A stretch of DNA of 32,111 nt from Rhizobium sp. L43 (lineage in GTDB: Bacteria > Pseudomonadota > Alphaproteobacteria > Rhizobiales > Rhizobiaceae): positions 1 through 32,111 of the forward strand of contig NZ_NWSQ01000046.1 of the NCBI RefSeq assembly GCF_002531725.1, given 5' to 3'. The position numbers were made by a program, and so were the translations under genes. This document shows, one piece after another, positions 8,972 through 15,203 of the stretch (its first letter is position 1; every line of letters starts with the position of its first letter). The notes below the pieces were generated by a model, which saw only the letters and a program-made list of their open reading frames with translations, was not told where the DNA came from and searched no databases.

Positions 8972-9130
8972 TGGGGTTTCCTCTCGTTGCTCTTGGACAA
9001 TCAAATCGGCGACAAGGAAAGAAGTTCCAGAAAAATGCGTCATCGCTCCATGCGGCGCTGTGCAACCCAGCGCCCGCGATCACATCGTTTGGGCTTTGCC
9101 GGCTCATGGACCTCGGCAATCGGTACGCCC

Positions 9131-9163
9131 GACCAAAGTCCCGCCTTGGCTAGTACCTAGGTC
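9131..9163. promoter_or_regulatory. Paired GAC-N4-GTC palindromes (DosR-box-like), site A
   Basis: Two imperfect palindromes, GACCAAAGTC (9131-9140) and TACCTAGGTC (9154-9163), each followed by C, start 23 bp apart. They lie between the divergent DUF883-like gene (start 8971) and the Gly/Asn-repeat gene (start 9253). No GGAAC element lies at the distance seen in sites B and C. On the + strand TTGCAT (9167-9172), then 17 nt, then GAAAAT is a possible ordinary promoter directly behind the pair. Binding by the response regulator encoded at 9855-10478 is an inference. Confidence 0.5.
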
Positions 9164-9252
9164 CCGTTGCATTCTGCCTTCTAAACAGCGAAAATTGTCA
9201 GGCGCCCCTATTGCATAGGGAACGGCGAAGAACGGACGGACGAGGCTACGGC

Positions 9253-9780
9253 ATGACTCTCTCGAAACGCGATTTTCTGAGACTGGGCGGCAGTGCGGCC
9301 GTCGCCGTCTTCGCTGCCGCATCACCGGTGACATTGAACCTCGACGGCCCCCTTCCTGTTCTGGCGGCAGAATGCGCGCAGGCAAAGGACGGCAACAACG
9401 GGAATGGAAACGGTGGCGGTAACGGCAATGGGGGAGGGAATGGCAACGGCGGCGGCAACGGCAATGGCGGCGGCAATGGCAATGGCGGCGGGAACGGCAA
9501 CGGTGGCGGCAGCGGCAATGGCAACGGCAGCAACGGTTCAGGAAATGGGAACTCCAGCAGCAGCACCGGATCCTCTTCCGGTTCCACAGGGTCGACACAA
9601 GGGTCGGGAGCAAAAGCAACCGAAGCTTCGGATGGCTCGATCGACGTCCGGCACACGAACGGCATTACCGAAACCCTGCGCCGTGGCCGCTACGTCATGA
9701 AGGACGGAAAAGGCAGGACGATCATAAGTCGGCAAGCGACGGCAAACGATGCCCGCCGGTTAAGCCGCTACCTTCGCTAA
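9253..9780 (+). CDS. Secreted Gly/Asn-repeat protein with Tat-like signal
   Basis: A 175-aa protein of unknown function. The N-terminus (TLSKRDFLRLGG, then an Ala-rich hydrophobic stretch to about residue 30) resembles a twin-arginine signal with Lys-Arg in place of Arg-Arg. Residues 51-86 are six perfect copies of the hexapeptide NGNGGG, encoded by degenerate 18-bp units at 9403-9510. A Ser/Gly/Thr-rich linker follows to about residue 120. The last 45 residues form a small charged domain (IDVRHTNGITE onward) ending in RRLSRYLR, conserved-looking and possibly the functional part. ATG 9253 has GAGG 7 nt upstream; the longer frame from 9211 lacks this and would bury the signal peptide. Export to the periplasm or cell surface is inferred. 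Confidence 0.75.
   Translation: MTLSKRDFLRLGGSAAVAVFAAASPVTLNLDGPLPVLAAECAQAKDGNNGNGNGGGNGNGGGNGNGGGNGNGGGNGNGGGNGNGGGSGNGNGSNGSGNGNSSSSTGSSSGSTGSTQGSGAKATEASDGSIDVRHTNGITETLRRGRYVMKDGKGRTIISRQATANDARRLSRYLR
9403..9510 (+). repeat. Six in-frame 18-bp repeats encoding NGNGGG
   Basis: Six tandem 18-bp units encode an identical hexapeptide while third positions vary (aat/aac, ggc/ggt/ggg/gga). The array is therefore kept by protein-level selection or is old, not a fresh slippage product. It is part of the secreted protein gene. Confidence 0.85.
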
Positions 9781-9801
9781 CGCCTGTTCCAATGCCTGTC
9801 G

Positions 9802-9826
9802 CCCGGACGGGTGCAGCAGGTCCGGG
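9802..9826. terminator. Hairpin between convergent genes, possible bidirectional terminator
   Basis: CCCGGAC (9802-9808) and GTCCGGG (9820-9826) form a 7-bp stem with an 11-nt loop. An outer GTCG/CGAC may extend it. It lies between the Gly/Asn-repeat gene (ends 9780) and the response-regulator gene (ends 9855, opposite strand). No good T-run follows on either strand, so intrinsic termination would be weak. Confidence 0.4.
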
Positions 9827-9854
9827 ATAACGACAAGCATAAAAACAAAGAATT

Positions 9855-10478
9855 TTAATGCCGTTCCCGCCATTGGAGCGCCGCTTCAGTCCTGTTCGAG
9901 ACGCCGAGCTTGCTTAGAATCTGCGTCATATGGTGCTTCACGGTTTTTTCCTGCAGGTTGAGACGCAAGCCGATATGCTTGTTTGACAAGCCTTGCGAGA
10001 CCAGATCCATCACCTCGCGTTCCCGCGGCGTCAGACTGTTTTTGTCGGCCGCGCCGCCCTGCAGCGAACTCTCCATGACCTTCGTCGACATCGTCGGCGA
10101 GATATAGCGTGATCCGCTCATCACCGTTTGGATGGCTTCGGCGAGACCACGCGAGCCGACACCTTTGAGAACATAGCCCATCGCGCCCCGCTGCAAAGCG
10201 GCCAGCAGCGTGTCCACCTCCTCGGATACCGTCAACATCAGCACTTTCGTTGTCGGGCTGCGCATCAGCACGTCGCCGACCGCCGCCAGGCCGCCACCGG
10301 GCATCGAGACATCGAGGAGCATGATGTCGGGGCGGCTGTTCGAAGCGATCATTGCCGCATCATCGCTGCTGGCGCCTTCGCCGACCACGGCAAAGCCTGT
10401 GATTTCCGACAGGCTGCGCGTTACGCCTTCGCGAAAAAGCGGGTGGTCGTCAACGACGCCGATGGTGATAGATGTCAT
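9855..10478 (-). CDS. LuxR/NarL-family response regulator, DosR-like recognition helix
   Basis: A 207-aa two-component regulator. The receiver domain (1-120) has the acidic pair D10-D11, phosphoacceptor D56 (MLLDVSMPG), T83 and K105 (YVLKG). The LuxR-type HTH spans about 147-203: SLTPREREVMDLVSQGL, then NKHIGLRLNL, then the recognition helix EKTVKHHMTQILSKLG at 177-192. DosR/DevR of mycobacteria has EKTVKNY at the same place, whose two lysines contact the GGGAC half-site (family knowledge). Both lysines are kept here and Asn is replaced by His. The gene follows its kinase by 2 bp and is surely co-transcribed. Palindromes of the DosR type occur in four intergenic regions within 6 kb, making this the likely binder (inference). 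Confidence 0.93.
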   Translation of the reverse strand: MTSITIGVVDDHPLFREGVTRSLSEITGFAVVGEGASSDDAAMIASNSRPDIMLLDVSMPGGGLAAVGDVLMRSPTTKVLMLTVSEEVDTLLAALQRGAMGYVLKGVGSRGLAEAIQTVMSGSRYISPTMSTKVMESSLQGGAADKNSLTPREREVMDLVSQGLSNKHIGLRLNLQEKTVKHHMTQILSKLGVSNRTEAALQWRERH

Positions 10479-10480
10479 CT

Positions 10481-11869
10481 CTAATCTCCCACTTCCATAG
10501 GCTCGAATGTCATGGTCACCGTCGTCCCTCCTTCGCCAGTCTTGACGTCGAATGAGCCTCCCAGGCTGTCGATGCGTTCGCGAAGCCCCACCAGGCCGAG
10601 GCTTGTTGGCCCCACCTCGCTCAGGTCGAAGCCATCGCCGCGGTCGCTGACCTCGACATGGACGTGACCATTGTGCGAGACGGCCCTGACGGTCTGCTGA
10701 ACGCCGCCGCCGTGACGATAGGCGTTGTTCAAGGCCTCCTGAACGAAGCGGTAAATGCAGATCTTTACGGCAGGAGCGAGTTCGGGTCCATCATCGTCGA
10801 TAACAGTTTCGACACGGGTTTCGGTCTTGTGCTGGTGCGCTTCGACCACCCGTGTGACGATCTCGGTGATCGAGGACTTCTCGATCTGCGGGAGCACCAG
10901 TCCGCTGCAGATATTGCGGATCTCGGTCATCGCCTCGGCAAGGCTCGAACGTATCCAGGCAAGCTCCTTTTCGCGCGTTTCGGGTTGGGTCGACGCGTTG
11001 ATCAAGAGGTCGCTGTCCAGCCGCAGCGAGGCATAGGCGATGTGCTGGGCCGGACCGTCGTGCAGATCGGCGCCGATGCTGCGCAGATATGTTTCGTTCA
11101 ACGCCGCCGCTCGCTGGGAGGCGCGCTGCAGCCGCCGCTGGAGCCCGCGGTTTTCCGAAAGCAGCGCGGACAACTCGTTGACTCGTTCTTTGAGATCCTT
11201 GCGTTGCGCTTCTATCGTGCGGCTAACCCGGAACACCAGGACGGAGAGAACAAGGAAAAAGATTGCCGTGAGAGCGGCGACGGCGGCCCAGCTGCGCAGC
11301 CTGGCATGGGCCAGACTGTCGCTCAATCCTTCCGCCGTCTCGTAGAATTCGATGACGGCGACCGCCTGTCCGGACCACGGCTGGAGCACCGGATTGTAGA
11401 TTTCCATCAGCGGCTTGCCGAGTGCACGTTCCTCCTTGCTTTCCGGATCGCTGGCGATCTCGTAGCGCGCGACCAGCGATCCCGCGAATGCGCTGCGGAG
11501 CTTGTCGTTGACCGGAAACGTCCTGCCCACCAGCTCCTTCTCGTTCGAATAGAGGATGGTGCCGTCGCTTCGCCACAGCTTGAACGAAACAAGACGCCGG
11601 CCGAGCGCCCCTTGACCGAGCGTCTCGTCCAGAGCCTGGGCGCTGCCTTCGTCCAGCAATGACGCCTTTTGCATATCGGGAAGTAGCGGCGCGACGACGC
11701 TATCCACATATAGCGCCGTCGCAGCGCCGGAATTGTGGATCACCGCCTCCTCTATGAGGTGGGTAACGAGAATGCCTACCAGAAACATGGCGGCGATCGA
11801 TATGAGCCCACCCGCGATGAAAAATTGGGAGGCGAGTGAGCGGGCATTCCAGCGGCGAAGCCAATTCAT
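10481..11869 (-). CDS. Sensor histidine kinase, HisKA_3 type with periplasmic sensor domain
   Basis: A 462-aa inner-membrane kinase, the partner of the adjacent response regulator. There are two membrane segments (about 16-37 and 193-213), enclosing a periplasmic domain of about 155 residues without an obvious cofactor motif, possibly a Cache/PAS-like fold. A coiled coil (about 218-260) leads to the dimerisation/phosphoacceptor helix, with H270 in DLHDGPAQ, the NarX/DosS-type H-box. The ATPase domain has an N-box (QEALNNAYRHGGG, 377-389) and G-boxes (DRGDGFDL near 409-416; SLGLVGLRERI near 423-433). It lacks the GAF haem domains of DosS, so the signal must differ. Directly upstream, on the minus strand, CTGTCTGG occurs twice 12 nt apart, a possible operator. 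No EcfG-type promoter was found for it. Confidence 0.94.
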   Translation of the reverse strand: MNWLRRWNARSLASQFFIAGGLISIAAMFLVGILVTHLIEEAVIHNSGAATALYVDSVVAPLLPDMQKASLLDEGSAQALDETLGQGALGRRLVSFKLWRSDGTILYSNEKELVGRTFPVNDKLRSAFAGSLVARYEIASDPESKEERALGKPLMEIYNPVLQPWSGQAVAVIEFYETAEGLSDSLAHARLRSWAAVAALTAIFFLVLSVLVFRVSRTIEAQRKDLKERVNELSALLSENRGLQRRLQRASQRAAALNETYLRSIGADLHDGPAQHIAYASLRLDSDLLINASTQPETREKELAWIRSSLAEAMTEIRNICSGLVLPQIEKSSITEIVTRVVEAHQHKTETRVETVIDDDGPELAPAVKICIYRFVQEALNNAYRHGGGVQQTVRAVSHNGHVHVEVSDRGDGFDLSEVGPTSLGLVGLRERIDSLGGSFDVKTGEGGTTVTMTFEPMEVGD

Positions 11870-11944
11870 TTTGATACCGGTAAGAGCCTTGCCGAGTAAC
11901 CTATCGCTTCCTCGAATTTTTTCCAGACAGTATCCCAGACAGCA

Positions 11945-12121
11945 TCAGGGGACATCCCTGGTATCGAAGATTTCAGCGCCTCTTATGCTTTTGGTCAATT
12001 GGAGCGTATCGCCTGACATGGCTGCGCCGAAGACGTACAGAAGGGCGGCAAGAACGACGACAAGGGCGATGACGCACACGTTGCAGACGTCATTGACTCG
12101 GGATCTGTTGCTCTGGGACAT
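11945..12121 (-). CDS. Small single-span membrane protein, 58 aa
   Basis: No family recognised. ATG 12121 is preceded by AAGGAG (12135-12130) at 8 nt, better than the open upstream start at 12172. The protein has a short polar N-terminus, a Cys pair (CNVC, residues 12-15), a hydrophobic segment at about 16-36 (VIALVVVLAALLYVFGAAM) and a C-terminal tail of about 22 residues. It lies directly upstream of the kinase/regulator pair on the same strand, about 75 bp away. It carries the best composite control region in the window: two DosR-box-like palindromes, then GGAAC-N16-CGTT, then a leader of about 17 nt. It is therefore a prime candidate target, and perhaps an accessory part, of the two-component system (inference). 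Confidence 0.75.
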   Translation of the reverse strand: MSQSNRSRVNDVCNVCVIALVVVLAALLYVFGAAMSGDTLQLTKSIRGAEIFDTRDVP

Positions 12122-12145
12122 ATCAGGATCTCCTTCATCCCTCGA

Positions 12146-12170
12146 AACGGCACGGTCCTGTGCGCGTTCC
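12146..12170 (-). promoter_or_regulatory. Candidate EcfG-type promoter, exact GGAAC-N16-CGTT
   Basis: On the minus strand GGAAC (12170-12166) is followed by 16 nt and CGTT (12149-12146), a full match to the alphaproteobacterial EcfG/RpoE2 consensus. It would start transcription near 12138 and read into the 58-aa membrane protein and perhaps on into the kinase and regulator genes. Confidence 0.65.
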
Positions 12171-12178
12171 ACCCTGGG

Positions 12179-12210
12179 GACTTCGGTCCGACACGTCTGG
12201 GACCTAGGTC
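12179..12210. promoter_or_regulatory. Paired GGAC-N4-GTCC palindromes (DosR-box-like), site B
   Basis: GGACTTCGGTCC (core 12179-12188) and GGACCTAGGTCC (core 12201-12210) are both nearly or fully palindromic 12-mers, with cores exactly 22 bp apart (two helical turns). The proximal one ends 8 bp upstream of the -35 GGAAC of the minus-strand promoter, a position typical for an activator touching sigma region 4. The pair could also serve the divergent methyltransferase gene. Confidence 0.6.
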
Positions 12211-12233
12211 CGACCCCCGTAGACGTCGGCGGA

Positions 12234-12256
12234 TTCAGTCATATTTCAGGACTGAA
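12234..12256. promoter_or_regulatory. 7-bp inverted repeat before the methyltransferase gene
   Basis: TTCAGTC (12234-12240) and GACTGAA (12250-12256) are perfect inverted repeats separated by 9 nt (ATATTTCAG). They lie 27 bp upstream of the preferred GTG start, and the right arm runs into the alternative ATG at 12256. It may be an operator or a leader hairpin; no binder is known. Confidence 0.35.
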
Positions 12257-12282
12257 TGGCCCGGGGCTTTGGAGATTTGCGC

Positions 12283-13128
12283 GTGACAATTTCTGCCGAC
12301 GTCGAAGACAGTGCCCAGGCCGCATTCGCCAGTTCTTCATTTGAGGAAGGTGTCGCCGGCCTTTACCAGGCCCTTCTCGTGCCGATCCTCTTCGAGCCCT
12401 ATGCGGCGGAGATGGCGATCCTCGCCGACCGATCGAAACCCGGCAGCGTTCTCGAGGTTGCTGCGGGGACGGGCGCCTTGACGCGTGCGCTGCGGGCGAC
12501 GCTTGATCCGCCGACCGAAATCGTTGCCACCGATCTCAGCCAGGCGATGATCGACGTCGGCGCGCCCTCGGTGACGATGTCTCGGACCCACTGGATGCAC
12601 GCCGATGCACAAAATCTCCCATTCGCGCCCGAGATGTTCGATCTCGTCATCTGCCAGTTCGGCGCAATGTTCTTTCCCGATAGGGTAAAGGCCTATGGAG
12701 AGGCTGAAAGAGTGTTGCGCAGCAAAGGCCGCTTTCTGTTCTCGACGTGGGATTCACTCCAGGCCAACGACTTCGCTCGATGTGTGGACGAATGTCTGGC
12801 GAGCCTCTTTCCGTCGGATCCCCCGGATTTTCTCAGGCGCTTGCCATATTCCTACTTCGACGCCGGGCCGATCAAGACGCAGATGTCTTCGGCGGGATTT
12901 AAGGCGGTGAGCTGCGACCGGCTCGAATTGACATCGGTCGCGGCCAGCGCGCACCACGTGGCAGCCGCTTTTTGCCAGGGCACGCCGCTCCGGGGAGAGA
13001 TTGAATGGCGGGCGCCGGAGCGCATGTCCGAGATCGTCGACGCGGTGGCCGAGCGGGTGGAGGCGCGGCACGGAGCTTGTCCCAGCGGCAGCATGAGCGC
13101 GTTGGTGGTTGCCGGCCGCGCTGCGTAA
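12283..13128 (+). CDS. Class I SAM-dependent methyltransferase (UbiE/Methyltransf_11-like)
   Basis: A 281-aa cytoplasmic methyltransferase. Motif I (VLEVAAGTGALT) is near residue 61, motif II acidic end (IVATDLSQAMI) follows, and motif IV (FDLVICQFGAMFFPD) and the post-motif strand GRFLFSTWDS are clear. The substrate is unknown; the C-terminal third is family-specific. A longer frame begins at ATG 12256, but that ATG sits inside an inverted repeat, and its AGGA is only 4 nt away. GTG 12283 has GGAG at the ideal 8 nt, so I prefer it. It is divergent from the 58-aa membrane protein and shares the intergenic region containing site B. Confidence 0.88.
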   Translation: MTISADVEDSAQAAFASSSFEEGVAGLYQALLVPILFEPYAAEMAILADRSKPGSVLEVAAGTGALTRALRATLDPPTEIVATDLSQAMIDVGAPSVTMSRTHWMHADAQNLPFAPEMFDLVICQFGAMFFPDRVKAYGEAERVLRSKGRFLFSTWDSLQANDFARCVDECLASLFPSDPPDFLRRLPYSYFDAGPIKTQMSSAGFKAVSCDRLELTSVAASAHHVAAAFCQGTPLRGEIEWRAPERMSEIVDAVAERVEARHGACPSGSMSALVVAGRAA

Positions 13129-13156
13129 TCGTCTTCGGCGAAGGCTGGCGTGCGAG

Positions 13157-13393
13157 CTATGACGGCTCGCCGGCCTTCTGCTCGTTCGCGTGAGAAGGTT
13201 CCTGGATCGCACGGATGACGTGCTGCTCGATTTCGAAACAGGTCTCGTCATATTCCCGCAAAATGTTCGTATGGACCTTGCGCCTTTGAACAGCGTCGCG
13301 CGCCTCGACGGCCATCTGATAGGCCTCGAAGAGCTCGAGCTGCCACGGGCCGCGCGCTTCCATGATCAGCGTCCGCATCAGCGGCAGACGCAT
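13157..13393 (-). CDS. Small hypothetical protein, up to 78 aa
   Basis: Function not recognised. The frame has strongly biased, GC-rich third positions throughout, as in real genes here, and is convergent with the methyltransferase gene. The protein is largely helical and charged (ELFEAYQMAVEARDAVQRR and the following residues), with no membrane segment and one Cys. The start is uncertain: ATGs at 13393, 13378 and 13363 are in frame and none has a strong ribosome site. A 15-bp tandem duplication lies about 60 bp upstream of the first. Confidence 0.6.
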   Translation of the reverse strand: MRLPLMRTLIMEARGPWQLELFEAYQMAVEARDAVQRRKVHTNILREYDETCFEIEQHVIRAIQEPSHANEQKAGEPS

Positions 13394-13453
13394 CGCCAGG
13401 CGCCTGCGTCCAGCTTCCCGGCGATTCGTGCCATCTCCTTCAGTCTCCTGCGG

Positions 13454-13483
13454 GCGCCTGCCTATGCAGCGCCTGCCTATGCA
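13454..13483. repeat. Two exact tandem copies of a 15-bp unit
   Basis: GCGCCTGCCTATGCA occurs twice in direct tandem (13454-13468, 13469-13483), in the non-coding stretch between the small minus-strand gene and the DUF1236 gene. It looks like a recent slippage duplication with no visible function. Confidence 0.8.
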
Positions 13484-13536
13484 GGGTCTCTCAATCCTGA
13501 AATAGCGCCGGCAATGGACATTGAAATGCGTTTAGG

Positions 13537-13568
13537 ACCAAGGGCCGAGATCCATCGGACTGAGGTCC
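13537..13568. promoter_or_regulatory. Paired GGAC-N4-GTCC palindromes (DosR-box-like), site C
   Basis: GGACCAAGGGCC (core 13537-13546) and GGACTGAGGTCC (core 13559-13568) have cores 22 bp apart, as at site B. The proximal palindrome ends 9 bp before GGAAC of the promoter at 13578-13602. Spacing and order match site B on the other strand. Confidence 0.58.
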
Positions 13569-13577
13569 GGGGGCGTG

Positions 13578-13602
13578 GAACCACCCCACGTCAAGCAAGT
13601 TG
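13578..13602 (+). promoter_or_regulatory. Candidate EcfG-type promoter of the first DUF1236 gene
   Basis: GGAAC (13578-13582), 16 nt, then AGTT (13599-13602): one mismatch from the EcfG consensus. The predicted start near 13610 leaves a leader of about 40 nt before ATG 13650. Confidence 0.5.
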
Positions 13603-13649
13603 GGTTTGCAGCGGTCACGAAGGCCGCCTCAAAACAGAAGGACGAGAAA

Positions 13650-14048
13650 ATGCTCTCCAAACTTATCGTAGGTGTGGCAACCGCCGCGACCCTGATGTCG
13701 GGCGTTGCATTCGCCCAGTCATCGACCGTCAATGGTGCGGCCGGTGGCGCAGTCACAGGGGCGATCGTCGGCGGCCCCGTCGGAGCTGCTGTCGGCGGCG
13801 TTGCGGGTGCAATCGTCGGCACCGCGATCGATCCCCCGCCGCAAAAAGTCGTCACCTATGTCCGCGAAGCTCCGGCACCGTCGGCCCGCGTCGTCGTGAA
13901 GGAGAAGATTGTCGTCGGCCAGCCGCTGCCGGAGACGGTCGTCGTCACCCCTATTCCGGACGATCCAACCTATGCTTATGCGGTGGTCAATGATCAACGG
14001 ATCATTGTCGAACCGTCGTCACGCAAGGTGATCCAGGTCATCAAGTGA
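13650..14048 (+). CDS. DUF1236 secreted protein with glycine-zipper segment
   Basis: A 132-aa exported protein. The signal peptide (MLSKLIVGVATAATLMSGVAFA, written here as residues 1-22 only) ends in an AxA-type site. A Gly/Ala glycine-zipper segment follows (GGAVTGAIVGGPVGAAVGG, about 29-47), which is usually membrane- or oligomer-forming. The C-terminal 60 residues match the DUF1236 pattern (YAYAVVNDQRIIVEPSSRKVIQVI), common in Rhizobiales and of unknown function. ATG 13650 is chosen over the frame start at 13575 because AAGGA precedes it and the signal peptide then sits at the N-terminus. It is the first gene of a four-gene envelope cluster and lies behind site C and its promoter. Confidence 0.88.
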   Translation: MLSKLIVGVATAATLMSGVAFAQSSTVNGAAGGAVTGAIVGGPVGAAVGGVAGAIVGTAIDPPPQKVVTYVREAPAPSARVVVKEKIVVGQPLPETVVVTPIPDDPTYAYAVVNDQRIIVEPSSRKVIQVIK

Positions 14049-14113
14049 CCTGATCCTCTACGCGACGCTGCCGCGTCCTCCTTCCTAAGATCATCGTTCA
14101 GAGTCTGATAACC

Positions 14114-14146
14114 GCCGCACGACGGCCGGCAGTGTCGTCGTGCGGC
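14114..14146. other. 11-bp perfect stem-loop between the two DUF1236 genes
   Basis: GCCGCACGACG (14114-14124) and CGTCGTGCGGC (14136-14146) form a perfect 11-bp stem with an 11-nt loop, ending 18 nt before ATG 14165. No T-run follows, so it is more likely an mRNA-stabilising or processing hairpin, or a regulator of translation, than a terminator. Confidence 0.6.
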
Positions 14147-14164
14147 CAAAGCAGAGAGATTGTT

Positions 14165-14986
14165 ATGAAAACCAAGACATTTACCGTCCTGATGACGGCC
14201 CTCTCGATCGGCGTTTCACCGGTCGGCATCATCTCCGCCTCGGCGCAGGATGCGCCGATCCTTCCCAAGAAGGGTGCTGCCCAAAGCGGCCAGTCCAGCG
14301 GCGGTGCGACGGCCCAGCAGCCGGATGCGAGCGGTGCCGCCTCGGGTGGCGCGGGCGCAGCGACCGGCCAGGGCACACAGCAGCCTTCGGGCTCCGACGG
14401 CAGCGCGTCGGGCGTATCCTCCGGAACCGCCACGGAGGGATCTTCCGGGCAGACGGCAACCGAGCCCGGCGCCAAGACACAGTCCGGAAGCTCTGACAGT
14501 TCGAAGACATCAAAGTCGGGACAAACCTCGACGGAAAGCCAGAAGCCTGCCGGCAGCCAGGAGGGCACGTCGACCGGCGAGACTGAAAAATCCGGCGCTG
14601 CCGCCAAGTCTTCCACCGGTTCGACAGAAACCCAGTCGAACAGCAAGACCAACGTCGAAAACAACAACACATCGGTCGACAGCAACACGAAAAACACCAC
14701 GAAGACCGAGACGAACACCACGACCAACGTGAACATCTCCGTCGAACAGCAGACGGAAATCCGCAGCGTCGTGAAGGAAGTTCATGTCGAGCCGGTTCGG
14801 GAAGCGGACTTCACGGTCTCGGTCGGCACGACCATCCCGAAGAAGATCCGGCTGGAGCCGCTGCCGCCGCGCATCATCAAGATCGTACCGCAGTACAAGG
14901 CCTACCGCTTCTTCATTCTCGCGGACGGCCGGATCGTCATCGTCGATCCTTCCGCCTTCACGATCGTCTACATCATTTCGGCATGA
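14165..14986 (+). CDS. DUF1236 secreted protein with long Ser/Thr/Gly-rich linker
   Basis: A 273-aa exported protein. The signal peptide covers residues 1-28 (ends ISASAQ). Residues 35-200 are low-complexity Ser/Thr/Gly/Gln/Lys/Asn, with a stretch rich in Asn and Thr (VENNNTSVDSN, TKTETNTTTNVN). The C-terminal 75 residues carry DUF1236 features: VSVGTTIPKKIRLEPLPP, then a YRFFILADGRIVIVDP strand pair. The linker suggests a cell-wall-spanning or surface-displayed stalk (inference). ATG 14165 is preceded by AGAGAG; the frame is open to 14132, but that start has no signal sequence. It shares only the C-terminal domain with the upstream DUF1236 protein. Confidence 0.87.
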   Translation: MKTKTFTVLMTALSIGVSPVGIISASAQDAPILPKKGAAQSGQSSGGATAQQPDASGAASGGAGAATGQGTQQPSGSDGSASGVSSGTATEGSSGQTATEPGAKTQSGSSDSSKTSKSGQTSTESQKPAGSQEGTSTGETEKSGAAAKSSTGSTETQSNSKTNVENNNTSVDSNTKNTTKTETNTTTNVNISVEQQTEIRSVVKEVHVEPVREADFTVSVGTTIPKKIRLEPLPPRIIKIVPQYKAYRFFILADGRIVIVDPSAFTIVYIISA

Positions 14987-14993
14987 CAGCCGG

Positions 14994-15023
14994 CGCCCTC
15001 GGCGGCCTCCGCCACCGAGGGCG
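14994..15023. other. 9-bp stem-loop before the 55-aa gene
   Basis: CGCCCTCGG (14994-15002) and CCGAGGGCG (15015-15023) form a perfect 9-bp stem with a 12-nt loop. It sits between the second DUF1236 stop and the ribosome site (AGGAGAGG) of the 55-aa gene. No T-run follows. Confidence 0.5.
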
Positions 15024-15035
15024 AGGAGAGGAAAC

Positions 15036-15203
15036 ATGATCTATTCAGAAGAGAAATCCGCTGGTCTGGCCATGCCTCTGATCGCCATCCTGCTGGCCAT
15101 CGCCGGCATTCTCGCCATGCTCGTTGTGACCGGCGGCCGGGATAACCACGCTGCCGGCCGCGTCTGGGTTCCGCAGGCTCAACAGCAGGGGGCGGGAAAA
15201 TGA
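15036..15203 (+). CDS. Small single-span membrane protein, 55 aa
   Basis: No family recognised. ATG 15036 follows AGGAGAGGAAAC, an excellent ribosome site. The protein has an 11-residue polar start, one hydrophobic helix (about 12-33, MPLIAILLAIAGILAMLVV) and a polar tail rich in Gln and Gly. Its stop overlaps the start of the BA14K gene (ATGA at 15200-15203), so the two are translationally coupled and may work together. It is short and easily missed by automatic annotation. Confidence 0.8.
   Translation: MIYSEEKSAGLAMPLIAILLAIAGILAMLVVTGGRDNHAAGRVWVPQAQQQGAGK

Noticed and set aside
9403..9528. CRISPR-like or minisatellite array
   Set aside because: The repeats are contiguous 18-bp in-frame units without spacers and encode a protein repeat.
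10658..11662. 334-aa open frame on the + strand
   Set aside because: Antisense to the histidine kinase, whose H-, N- and G-boxes are unambiguous.
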